Shown here piece after piece: positions 1-10,899 of a stretch of DNA of 64,000 nucleotides; position 1 is the first letter of the stretch; every line of letters starts with the position of its first letter. The notes beneath the pieces are model-generated. The model searched no databases. It saw nothing but the letters and a program-made list of their open reading frames with translations, and was not told the origin of the DNA. The translations under genes were made by a program, and so were the position numbers. Source of the DNA: Sphaerolaimus hirsutus. Its lineage: Eukaryota; Nematoda; Chromadorea; Monhysterida; Sphaerolaimidae. The DNA is taken from contig OZ038458.1 in the NCBI GenBank assembly GCA_964036195.1, positions 7,564,001-7,628,000 on the forward strand, given 5' to 3'.

Positions 1-40
1 GACTCTTCAGTAAAACCAAACCAAACCATACCCCACACAG

Positions 41-3000
41 CGCCGGGTCCGGGCAGCTACTACAACGGGCTGGGCTGGGCGGGGGGCGTGGCCTCGTCGG
101 GCACGGGGGCGCCCATCGACGTGGACGTGTGCCACGAGCGGCGGGCTTTGGCTTTGCTAGCTGCCGATGGGTCGCTCAGAGTGGCCCCCGTGCATTCGGG
201 CGCGCCACTCAGTTTCGAGCAGATTTCTTACAGTGAGGAGGCGCCCTCTGGTTGGTTGATGTGGGGGGATTATTTAAATGTGAGGTTTGTTTTGAACGGT
301 GTCGATGCCGTGCCGTTGCGTGAACTTTGAAATTGAAAAAATGTTCGAAATTTTTGATAAGCGTAATTAAATATAATGTTCACGCAGATAATTTAGACAT
401 TGAATTACCGAGAATCAAGATATCATATATCGATTAACTGTACCAAAAGGTAGAATATTCGTATTGGTGTTTATATTGGTCCAACCATTGCCTAGGTTTC
501 TTTTTCTAATACGAATTCATTCAGATTATGGTAATATATATAACTGTTGCTCTTATGCCCCCTGTTCGGCATTTATACACCCCTAGTTAAAAATCAGCTC
601 CTCCAAAACATTGTCGCGTTTCACTTTCAACCCCACATTAAATTTCCCGGTCACTTTCTCCCACCCACAGAAGTCTTCTGCCCGGCGCTCTTGAGCGCGC
701 CCAGCGTGTCTCTTTTGCGCGCCCTTTTGTCGGGCATGGTGCCCGTCGCCGAGTCGGGCTTCGAGTCGTCGGACGAGTGGCTGGACGCCGCAGTACAGTT
801 TGTGCAGCGCATGGACCAGTTGGAAGAGAAGGAGTTTGTCGTTGGGCAGCTCTTGAATATGCCCACGTGAGTTTTTTTGTTTGAGGGATTGGATTTGGTG
901 GGAAAAAGTCATGCACGTGAGTTGACGCTGGATCGGGTTGGCATATGACAAGTTGGCCCACGTCCAAATTACCGGTTTCGTAGTGTACCCCAATTTTTGC
1001 TCAAAATCGCTTAAGTATGCTCTATTTTGCCAATTTTCACCTTCATAAACCTGTGCCCTAATAAATGTCCATTTCTCTCAGGGCGACATTGGACCAGTTG
1101 TTCGCTTGCGACAACACTGTACAGAGATATCGTATCGTGTCATTGTAAGTGTTTCGTATATAGTTCGCCTCACAATCGTTATCCTATGTTCAGCATCATA
1201 AAAGCGTTTTGCAAAGTCAGTGTATAAATCAATTTACATGTGCAGATTAAAGTTTTTTAAATCATTTAAGACGTTTTACAAATGTTACAGATTTATTCTC
1301 CAGTGACATGACACTCATCTGCACTCGCAATTATCAAGTCTTACGTTGGAAGCGTGCCAGTGATAATCAAAGAAAGCGATTTTCCTGAAAATATGAAAAA
1401 AATATTGTGAATACGTTAAACGTTAACGTTACAGCAATGATTTTTCCGTCTTTTTTTGAAAACCATAATTTTGAATTCCGTTCGCGCGCTTCCAGCGTTT
1501 ACCTGCGCGTGTAATTTTTAAAGTCACTGGATTATAGTCGGTTTCAAAGATGGTTTCATGTTGCTGCCTTAAAACATTTTATTTGACATGTGCAAATCGA
1601 TTTACACACAGAACTACATAAATTTCACAGCAGCTAAGTAACCCCTCCCCCCTCCTAGATGTCTTGGTGAAACGTGGGAGTACGTGTTTTGGACGATCGT
1701 TGCAGCCAGTTTGGATGGCGCGCATGCAAATTCCGTGTTGCCGATGCACTTGGGAGAGTACTGGCCGACTGAAGTGGCCAAGGTTTGTCCAACTTTTTGA
1801 GGCTCCTTTTTCACGGAAAGTGTGAATTAGATTATTCGATGGTGTCTTTTTTAATCTGAACTTAAAGTTCTGTGAATTTGTATTGTTTACTGTTTGCATT
1901 GCGGATCGTGCGCGTCACGGGGGCCGCTCCGCTCTCACCCCATTTAAAGTGTCATTTGAACTAAATTAAGGACGTGGCCCCAGTAAAGTGTCTACCGCAT
2001 TATCTTCACTTGAAATTTTCAATGTCCACTTTGATATCCACACGTGTCAGCCTTCATCCACAACCAATCGAAACAACCTCAAACTCCGCCCACAAACACC
2101 CATCTGCCGCAGCGCGCCCTGTCGCTGCACTGCGCGCAGTTCGACTGGCGGCGGGCGCCGGCCGCGCGCATCCGAGCCACAGTGGACGCGCTGCTGCGGC
2201 TGGGGCAGCGCGACGCCGCCGTGCAGCTGCTCCTGGGCGCCGAGCCGTCCGAGGACAACTTCTATGCTGATTGTTTGCTGGCGTGCTTGGTCAGCTCCGT
2301 GGGCGCGGCCAAGGGCAACGTGCAGGGCGGTCGGTTGAGGGTTTTTGGTTTAGATGAATTTCCTACGTAGGGATGGCCGGTGTTCTTTAACGGTTAAAAA
2401 AAGGTTCTTTAACAGCCAACGAAAGCGTTTGTTATAAAAACAGCCAAAAAAATTTTTTAGTCTTTTTGCACTCGGTATTTTGGATTTTTTTCAATCGCAA
2501 GCGCGGAATTTCAGATACACATTACTATTGGTTTTGAGGTAATTAGTGAAGTAGTGGAAAGCAATGTGAGAAAAGACAATTTCTACATGGTGGTCACTGA
2601 GTTGAGTTGACTGATTTGGCACTCGACCTGCCAGTTTCAACTTCTCTCAACTTACCACCCGTACTCTCACTTGGCCATTTGTGCAATTGGCACCTGTCTT
2701 ATCACTTGCCAATGGAATTCTTTTATAAACAGCCGACGCGTCAAGTGATTCTGGCGGCACGGCCACCGAAAGCACGGTGAAATTGGTGGCCACCAATCTG
2801 ATTGCATCCGGCATGCTCATGGGTACGTTTTGTAGAGGATTTTATCATTGCCGCGGTCAGGGCCTAGGTCCAATTTGGTGCAAACCGTCGAAAATGAACC
2901 ATTTTTCGATATCGAACCTTGAAGCGATATTCCAAAATTCATGCAAAACAACGGTGTCTTCCTCAGCGAAACATTTGCACTTTTTTATCAAGTCATCCTT

Positions 3001-6000
3001 CTTCAGAATATCGACATCAAAATATCGATGTGTCAAGCACTTCTCAATTCTCAAACCTCTGTCAAAGATCTCAACCCGATACCCAAAGTCAATATCAATT
3101 TCTATATCGAAAATACAATCACAAAAGAATATCGAGTATCGACAAGTGACGTCATTCGAACGCCGCACTTCGCAGAGGGCGTGCAGCTGCTGTGCCTGAT
3201 CGGCAAGGCGTCGGACGCGTGCCGCTACCTGCAGTCGTCGGGCAAGTGGGACGCCGCGTCGCATCTGGCTAAAGTTGGTTGACATGCGCATCCATGGTCC
3301 TACCCACGCTAGTTGACAAAGACAACTGGTTGTCAAGTGCCAAATGTCAACTGGTACCGTTTCCAATTCAAAGCTTGCTGACGAGCCGACGAACGACGCT
3401 CAAATGCAAATGAGGCGTCTAATTCTAAAAGTCGACAAGTCCACAACATGTGATTTTGAGTAAATCGCATTTTAAGTTTCAAACCCAATTCCAGGCCCGT
3501 GGTGCGTGTCCAATTTGGCTCTCTCATGCTTTCCATTAAGTTCCATATGTTAAAAATAAAGTGTCAAATTTTCAGCCCCTAATCCCAACGTATATGTGAA
3601 AAATGGGGTGTCCATAAAATTCCATTCGGTCAGAGCAAAACTGTTTTTGGGAGGGAAATGGACTTGTCGCCTTCTTGCAGGCAAGAACATTTTTGTTCCC
3701 GCCCGCGTTGCGCCCATAGGGGATTTTGGGGTTAGCATTTTGGGGGGGGGGGGGTTAACCTGCCGGCGCGTGCTAATAACTCGGGAACCGCTTGGCGAAA
3801 AATGTTGAAATTTGGATATGATATAGTTCTAGGTTGGGGCTACGCACAATTTTGACGATTTTTTTCTACGACCCCCCAGACCGGAGATAGGGGGGTCGTA
3901 GAAAAAAATCGTCAAAATTGTGCGTAGCCCCAACCTAGAACTATATCATATCCAAATTTCAACATTTTTCGCCAAGCGGTTCCCGAGTTATTAGCACGCG
4001 CCGGCAGGTTAACCCCCCCCCCCCACAAAAAATGCTAACCCCAAAATCCCCTATGGTTGCGCCTCCCTTATGGGAAATTTATGTACTTGTCGGCTTTTAG
4101 AAATCGGTGCCCATAGTGGACTTATCACAAATCTTGCGTTTTTTTCACATAAAAAAAGGAAGCGGAGGATGGACTTGTCGCCTTTTAGCCCAAAACTAAG
4201 TGGAGTTGTCGACTTTTTGCCCAAATTTTTGCATTTTTCCCCAAAAATGTCAAATTGGCACTATGCCATATGGGCATGTGAGGTCAAAAAATTTATGGAA
4301 AATGATGAAAAATGTGCGGAAGTAGCCCCAGATGACGTTTCCGGGCCTTACTCGAAATTTTCATATTTTGGACTTGTCGACTTTTAGAATTGGACGCCTC
4401 AAATGTGTTGAATCATGTTGCCAATGAAGCTGGAGTGATGATAAAAGTATTCCTGTGTGGTGTTCAATGTACAAGGCCAGCATGAAGTACGTCTGCATAC
4501 AATAATGCGAACTGTGACTCGTCAGCGAGATTTGAATTCGGATCGCAACTACCTTGTTGTAATTTAGGTTGACATTTTGTGTTTAGGTTCAATTTCTGGA
4601 ATATATTTTTATGGTTTGACTGTTTTTTTGTAGATCATGCTGTCCGGCGACGACCAGTGGGAAGTGCTGCGCCGCACCGCCGACCACTACAACAGCCCTG
4701 TCGTCGCTAATAAGGTAATTCACGTGTACTTTTGTGAAAAAATAAGAAGTTCAATATTCCCGTATATCAGAATATTCAAGGGCCCCTGCCGATTTTCCGA
4801 TCCCTACACCCAGGGGTCTCGAATGGGGATGGGGGGGTTACGCCCCCCCAAACCGCCCAGCTATCTGTCTATCCCGGAGGCAAATATTTTGGCTACTACC
4901 CCCTAACCCCCCCACCCCAATCGGCCAGCTATCTACGTATCAGGAGCGATTTTTAAGAAATGTTAAAAGTGAAATGATAAAGAAATTGTTGGTCAAAATC
5001 GCTACTTTTCATGCCTTTTTATAGATTTTGACCTCCAAAATCGCTAGTTCTGTTCATTTTTGCATATTTTGGCTAATCATATATGTACTTACATACATAT
5101 TTTTAGCCATTTTTCACCGACGTAGGCCTATTGTTTCACATTGTCCATCTAGGCCAGATGCGCATCTAATTCTACCCATTGCCCATCTGGGGGGGGGGCG
5201 TAAATAGACAAAGGCAGCGGATATAGATCGCTGAGCAAGCGCATAGTTGAGCAGTGGGCGGCGGACTAGCGAGCGGCATTAAGATGACATATTTTTCCTA
5301 CCGTGGTGGATAAAACACAAAGGGCTACAACAATGGACGCCAAACACGACAGTGTTCGACCGCTTCGCTGATACGCCCATTGCCGAACTATGCACTCGCT
5401 CAGCGATCAAACCCACCTAAGCTCTTGCCTTTTTACGCCCACATAGATGGGTAATGGATGGGTAGAATTAGATGGGCAATGGATTTAGATTGACACCGGT
5501 ACAGGCCCTTTATCACCTACTTTTAGCGATACACCCCGAAAGAGACTATATATTGAACCCCCGCAAACCCCCCCCCCCCCCCACAGAAAATTTTTCAGCT
5601 CTCTATCCCTCCGGAGGAGCGATTTTCTATCTATAAAACCACCCAGAGGGTCGAAATTCAAGATATCCCTGCCTACACCCCAGTCCACAGTCTGGATTCT
5701 GATATAAAAAATTCCTGTCCCTAATCACGGCTCGAGTTATTTATGATATCGCGTTCAGTACCTAGTTCCCTTTGACACCCGAAGTGTACCCCAACAATTC
5801 CCCCCTAATGGCGACCCACACTTTAGTTGAAACGTATATCAACTGGTCTGTGTCTACTCAGATTTCGGCTTCACGTGTCGCAAGCGATTTTCCATGGCAC
5901 TTTGCAGTCATCTTTATTTTTCAGCATTGCCGCACGTGCATTAGGAGACACGCAAGGGGTGGGTGAGGCGTGCACATCGCTCTCTATTCACCTTAACGCG

Positions 6001-8371
6001 AATTTCTACATTTTGACATTTACACAAGTTTTCGCTGTAAACACTTAGATACGGTTTTGGACTTCGGCAATTTCGACTTGGAGCGTCCAACCCCGGCATG
6101 AATTATCTAAAATATTTGGATGGGTAAAATTGTTGGTTTGGTGATTTGATGCCTTTATAAGTTCGCTGTGCGACACGTGAAGCTGAAATGAGTTGACAGA
6201 TGTGTCAACTAGTGTGTGGGCCGCCTTGTGTATTGTTGCAAGAAACACACTTTCGATCAAATCAAGTAACTTTTAAATCTATCAATACTTTCCGCTCTCA
6301 TTTGCAGACGAGCGCCCTGCTGCAGTACGTGTCGCTGGGGCACTGGCGCTGCGTGGCCGACACGCTGCTGAGCCTGCGGCACGTGGAGTGCTGCGCCGCC
6401 CTGCTCGACTCGCTGCAGCACAGACAACTGGCGCAGTGCGTCGACCAGTGCGGCCAGGAGTTAGTGTCGAATTTTTTTTTGTTTTGTTGATATTTTGATG
6501 ATTTACTACCGTATGATATCGAGTAACTCCCCTGGGGAGTTTTTTTCTTCCGATTGTTCGGACTTCCTCGAAGGGGAGGAGTTATTTTTATGTAAGAATT
6601 TTCAGTAAAATTCACGATCAATTTGCCGCATGAATCACATTAAATGTATTTGATTACCGTAGTTTCATCGATCGTAAGTCTGAATTCAAAATCCATGAAT
6701 CAAGCAAGTAATCAAGCAAGTATATCATTTTCACAAGTTCACAGATCCAGCCAAAAACAAGGTTCATATCAGGGTCAGGCAGCAGTCACAGGCTCTGCTT
6801 TTCTCTTTAGGTAGGCACCATTCATCCCAAACATAGCCTGACCATGTCCACGCTGTGAATGTTATGTGCGTCGCGTGGACATGGTCAGGTTATTGTTTTG
6901 GAGTGGTGTAGAAAAATAACTCAGCATTCGTGCAATTGCCAGTAAATATCTGTGTATTTATATCAGGGCCGTATCCAGGGGGGGGGCACCTAATTGTTCA
7001 TGTGCCAGTGGCTATGATAGGAGTATAGTTCTGGTTGCAGGAGGGATGTAATTTTGCTTTAATCACATTAATGTGCACAGACTGAGTGGAAAATAAAAGT
7101 AAAGCGAGAGAATGCAGTCAAAACCATAATATTTTATCATATGTAAACATCATGTGTAAACATTCTATCTAAATAATCATATGTAAACATTCGGTGCAAT
7201 GCAAAATGAGCTGATTTAGTGATCTGAAAATTTTGGTCGGGTACTTTTTGTCACATGGTTTTCAGTGGGGTAATTCAAGTGTACGTAATAATATGTTATT
7301 TAACTTTGAATTTCAAATGTTCAGATTTACTCCCATTTTGGGTGGTTTTGAAAAAATGACACGACCAGCGAAATATTTATTTGCTGGCCGACAAAAGTTG
7401 TGGACACAAACAATGTACCTAGACGAATTCCAATATATCTCATAAGTGCTGAGTAAGCTTTCTCGCTCGCGAACATTGCGCCGTCAGTCGAGCGTCAAGC
7501 TTAAAAACGTGATTTTGAAAAATCTAAATATGTGGATATGTGCACTTTTGGAATGGAAGTCTTCATTTAACACCCTTGCATTTCGCTTTGCAAGCTGCTA
7601 AGATTGGCCTCTAAATTATGATAAAGTCTGTTAGCAGTAGCACCCCGGTGTCTTTTTAACACTAATCATTCGCTTCGAATGTACATTTAATCTAAGTTGA
7701 TCTAAAAGCTCGAACCCTAAATGTAACCAAATGAGATATGCATTCGCAAGCACATTCTTATCATCCCTGTAGACATCTTCCCCAAACTCACTTGCGCAGC
7801 GACACGATGGACTCGACGGAAAGCGGCGAAGATGCGCAGCGGGATTGCGCGGTGGCGCGCGGCTCGCTGCAGCAGGTCTATGCCGCCTTCGCTAGACATC
7901 TGGCCCAGTTGCGCTGCTACGACGCCGCTAAAACGTCCGTTCTGTTTGGGGTTGGGATTGGCGTTTGCTTTCTTGGTGTAAGCGTGGGATTGGGAACCGG
8001 AAAACTTCCCTTTTTTAGCCGGTGTTGAGTAGAATAGCATAATTTTTCAACCGTTTTTCACAGACTTGTCTCGTATAAATAGCTGTAAATGTTGACTCAT
8101 TACGATACTTGGGATGTTTTAAAGAAGAAGAAAAACTTATTTTAATGTTGTTATTTAAAAGTACGTAGGTCGTTTAAAACGTTTTGTTCATCCCTAGTCG
8201 GGAGTAGAAAAGGGTTCGGCATCTCGTTTTTATCTTACGTGTAAGTGCGCCTAATTAAATCTAGCGTGGACCCTGCCAATAAATTTTCTGCAACGCAGAT
8301 ACTGCGATAAAAGCGGCGAGCTTGGAGAAAACTTGCGCAAGGAAATCGATTTGCTGCAAAGTGATGATTGA
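41..8371 (+). CDS. WDR11: WDR11 C-terminal portion (11 exons, 5' end outside window)
   Basis: WDR11 is a beta-propeller and helical-repeat scaffold known for roles in endosome-to-Golgi trafficking and Hedgehog signalling. Predicted exons: 41-250, 671-866, 1082-1144, 1659-1782, 2113-2329, 2733-2822, 3176-3273, 4634-4714, 6308-6459, 7800-7943, 8299-8371. All phases agree and give about 481 residues ending in TGA; vertebrate WDR11 is about 1,220, so this is roughly the last 40%. Family-like stretches include VFWTIVAA, RDAAVQLLLG, KLVATNLIASG, GVQLLCLIGKASDACRYLQ, LAK followed by WEVLRRTADHY, and YAAFARHLAQL. Identity is firm from 1082 onward and weaker for the first two exons. The 2329 (GTCGGT) and 7943 (GTTTGG) donors are weak and were chosen by phase and family alignment. 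Exons are GC-rich and introns AT-rich. Introns carry MITEs, but the coding frame looks intact. Confidence 0.85.
3412..4400. mobile_element. TIR element, GAGGCGTC family, copy 1 (WDR11 intron)
   Basis: The terminal inverted repeats read GAGGCGTC...GACGCCTC and continue as AATTCTAAAAGTCGACAAGT. A 4-bp duplication AAAT lies on each side (3408-3411 and 4401-4404). Inside, the phrase GGACTTGTCGACTTTTAG recurs in both orientations. Without the younger insertion at 3715-4055 the element is about 640 bp, matching the 671-bp copy at 33786. It is non-autonomous, with no coding content. The superfamily is not assigned; a 4-bp duplication would suit Sola- or Chapaev-type elements. Confidence 0.8.
3715..4055. 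mobile_element. Fold-back hAT-type MITE nested in the GAGGCGTC element
   Basis: This 341-bp element is a nearly perfect palindrome from CATAGGGG to CCCCTATG with a very short centre near 3885. It is flanked by an exact 8-bp duplication GTTGCGCC (3707-3714, 4056-4063), the hAT hallmark. It splits a repeat whose intact copies are seen elsewhere in the window, so insertion order is clear. The near-identity of the arms suggests a recent origin. Confidence 0.9.
4740..6307. repeat. WDR11 intron with two inverted-repeat elements
   Basis: The stretch holds a sequence with CGCCCAGCTATCT words (4780-4960) that recurs at 51780-51915. An inverted repeat lies at about 5141-5486 (arms around CATCTAATTCTACCC). 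A second lies at 5810-6225, with ends GGCGACCCACACTTTAGTTG and CAACTAGTGTGTGGGCCGCC. No coding potential was seen apart from the WDR11 exon that follows. Confidence 0.6.
6460..7799. repeat. WDR11 intron; short hairpin, otherwise unassigned
   Basis: A TACCGTA-type left end is at about 6508. A 17-bp-stem inverted repeat (CCTGACCATGTCCACGC and its complement) lies at about 6837-6894. Nothing recognisable was found in the rest. Confidence 0.45.
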
Positions 8372-8402
8372 AAAGGGTATTGGTTTTTATCTACCTATTT
8401 AT

Positions 8403-8639
8403 GGCTCACCGCGCACTGCAAAGTGTAACGATCGGGTCCGGACGTTTTCATTTCCGTCCGGGCAGAATTATTAAGTCAGTTCGGACGATTTTTTTACGAC
8501 ACATCTAAACAACTACTGAAATATGGGTCGGTTCGGACAATTTTTAATTCCACCCCTCTTTTTTTTATTCCGCCTTTGAATTTCACCCATGCAAAAATCG
8601 TCCGAACTTCCCGTTACACTTTGCAGTGTGCGGTGCGCC
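8403..8639. mobile_element. PIF/Harbinger-like MITE
   Basis: This 237-bp element has terminal inverted repeats reading GGC[T/G]CACCG..CACTGCAAAGTG. A 3-bp duplication TAT lies at 8400-8402 and 8640-8642. The GG-initial repeat and the 3-bp target fit PIF/Harbinger. It lies just 3' of the WDR11 stop and has no coding content. Confidence 0.7.
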
Positions 8640-9054
8640 TATGCTTCTGGGTTGATTTTTATCGCTATTTATCGATATAGGTTTTTGCCCCTAAATTTAC
8701 CTAGCGAATATCAATTCTTTAGACAAATCGACTTATGGCACATTTCGCAGGTATTTTGAGTTTGTATAGATAGCACAGACCGGTCTGTGTGTATTTTTAG
8801 GTGGTTTATAACATGTAAATAGGAATTCTAGAGTCGTTTTCTAAATTTTACGTGTGTGAATTAGTTCTTCTGAGAAAATATTTGCAGCGTAGTAGAGCTG
8901 AGACATTCAATAGTTGCTGTTGTTGTTTTTACTCATCAAAAACTTCCGCATGGTTACGTTTCAACCATTCCCAACTTTTCAGCGGTGTTTTAATGCATTC
9001 TGCTTCTGTCAAAGTCTCATGTAGTTCGTTTTTATCTACACAAACTTGCACACG

Positions 9055-9223
9055 GTGCCAGATCCGAGCCCTGTAAGGTGAAGTGACACATGTCATACAA
9101 ATTTGTCAATTGTCATGAAAAAGACTCAAAATTACATTATAAGAATATTTTTGTATTCATTGACATTTTACATGACATTTGACACTTGACTTCGCACTTT
9201 ACAGGGCTCGGGACTGCCCCCAG
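9055..9223 (+). mobile_element. Introner-like element, CTGTAA/TTGACA subfamily
   Basis: The 5' end reads GGTGCCAGATCCGAGCCCTG and the 3' end CAGGGCTCGGGACTGCCCCC followed by AG. Read as an intron it starts GT and ends CAG (169 nt). The interior is made of TGACA, ACATTTGAC and TTTACA words. No exon is recognised on either side, so splicing here is unsupported. The end structure matches the copies that interrupt genes further on. Confidence 0.6.
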
Positions 9224-10165
9224 ATGTGAATGTTTTTTTAAAGTGACATCTTTCAGGAATTTTACTTGCTACTTTTTATTAGTTGTGATATTTTTTCGGG
9301 ATGCTTAATTTAAGATCTATGGTTTAAAATATTTCGATTTGTTCAATTTCGCTACAGATTGCAAGCTTTGCAGTCGATTTATCTGGTCCCCTAATGTGTC
9401 ATGAATTATTCCAAACGGAATATACGAATTTGATTTCTTATGGATTGACAGACGAAAGTTTACAGTGAAAGGCTATCGAAATGGATTTGATATTGTTTCG
9501 CAGTGTCGCTGCTCACGCTAGTTAACAAAAGAAAATTTAAGGTTTATTAAGCTCATAATTCAGCCTTGAACGCATTCAGTTTTACTGTAATGATTTATTT
9601 TTGCTTCTCGTCAAGTATAGTTTAACATCTGATTTCAGAACTATGTAAAATTCCATCGAAAACTCAAATGTCATTCACAGTTGATCAATGAGTTTACCAA
9701 ATGTTTTGTTTACTGTCAGTAGACAGCGTACGCCGCGCCAGTGTGTAAATATATTATATCCGTACTGACTGCGGTCGGGTATTTACTTTTCCATCCGTAT
9801 CATGTCACAAATTTGTCAAGTGACAAATTTCGGACGGTGTTCGAGATTACCGGTGAAGTATCGCACCTAGCGTTGGCCGATGTTTTTTTAAACGTTTTTT
9901 GTAAAACGTTTTTTTATATAAAAGCATGACGTCCGAAATGTTGTTTTTAGGCCGAAATGTTGAAACAGGCCGAAATTTTTAGTGCTAAGCACTAGGTATT
10001 TTGCAAAATTTTTGCGCGCAACCGCGCAATTTCACACACAAATTGACATTGGTGGTTGTTTTCATCGGTTTTGTGGCATTTTGAGTATCAAAGCATCCAT
10101 TTCTATGTGCTACCATGGGTGAATAAGCCATCATATGTTGCTGTAGTATATAATATTGAGGTAAT
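9224..10165. other. Intergenic stretch without recognised content
   Basis: AT-rich sequence. No open reading frame, RNA gene or clean terminal repeats were recognised. Confidence 0.4.
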
Positions 10166-10429
10166 GGCGCACCACACACTGAAATTTTGCGTTCAGCGTT
10201 CGAACGTTTTCGCACGCTGAACTACAAACGCTGAAATCAAAATCTAATGGACACAAGGATTTTGAAGCGTAAAAATTCGGAATTTGTAATTCTTCGCGTA
10301 ATTAACGTTCGAGCCAAAAATTTTACGCTTCAAAAACGCTGTGTTCTTTAGATTTTGATTTCAGCGTTTGTAGTTCAGCGTGCGAAAACGTTCGGACGCT
10401 GAACTCAAAATTTCAGTGTGCGGTGCGCC
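10166..10429. mobile_element. PIF/Harbinger-like MITE, second copy group
   Basis: The inverted repeats begin GGCGCACC[A/G]CACACTGAAAT and the 264-bp element is flanked by a 3-bp duplication AAT (10163-10165, 10430-10432). The outer 15 bases match the element at 8403, but the interior differs (GTTCAGCG and TTTTACGCTT words), so the two share ends rather than bodies. Confidence 0.75.
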
Positions 10430-10899
10430 AATGTGCTTCCGTTTACCTCCACAGTCTGTAACTTCACTCCCAAAGTAACAACCTCCTTTTATAACCTTGT
10501 TTGATCACTATTCCGTGCCAAACTTCACCTGAAGTCACGAACATTCGACTATAAGGCGATATACGAACATGTCGACAAAAAATGGATATTTTTGACACAA
10601 ATCACACCTTATAATGCTATCCCATGGCTCCACAGCCATTTTATGGTCAAATTGACCATCACAGAGTATTGCCACTGTCTGATATACAAATATATTTAGG
10701 TATGTTGACACTAGGTCATATCTGGGAGCTTTTAAAAAACAACGTTTTTCCAACCCTAATCGCACCTGGTGGATATTCGGACAGGTATTTGGTGGACAGG
10801 GTTCGGCATTGTCCCCTCGAGTCGCTATATCGCCCGCTTACTTTTGGCACGCTTCCAATTTTATTCCACACTTTAATCCGACCGCAGATAGATGTCGCC

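Noticed and set aside
2857..3366. 169-residue minus-strand open frame
   Set aside because: It runs antisense through a WDR11 exon and intron without recognisable motifs.
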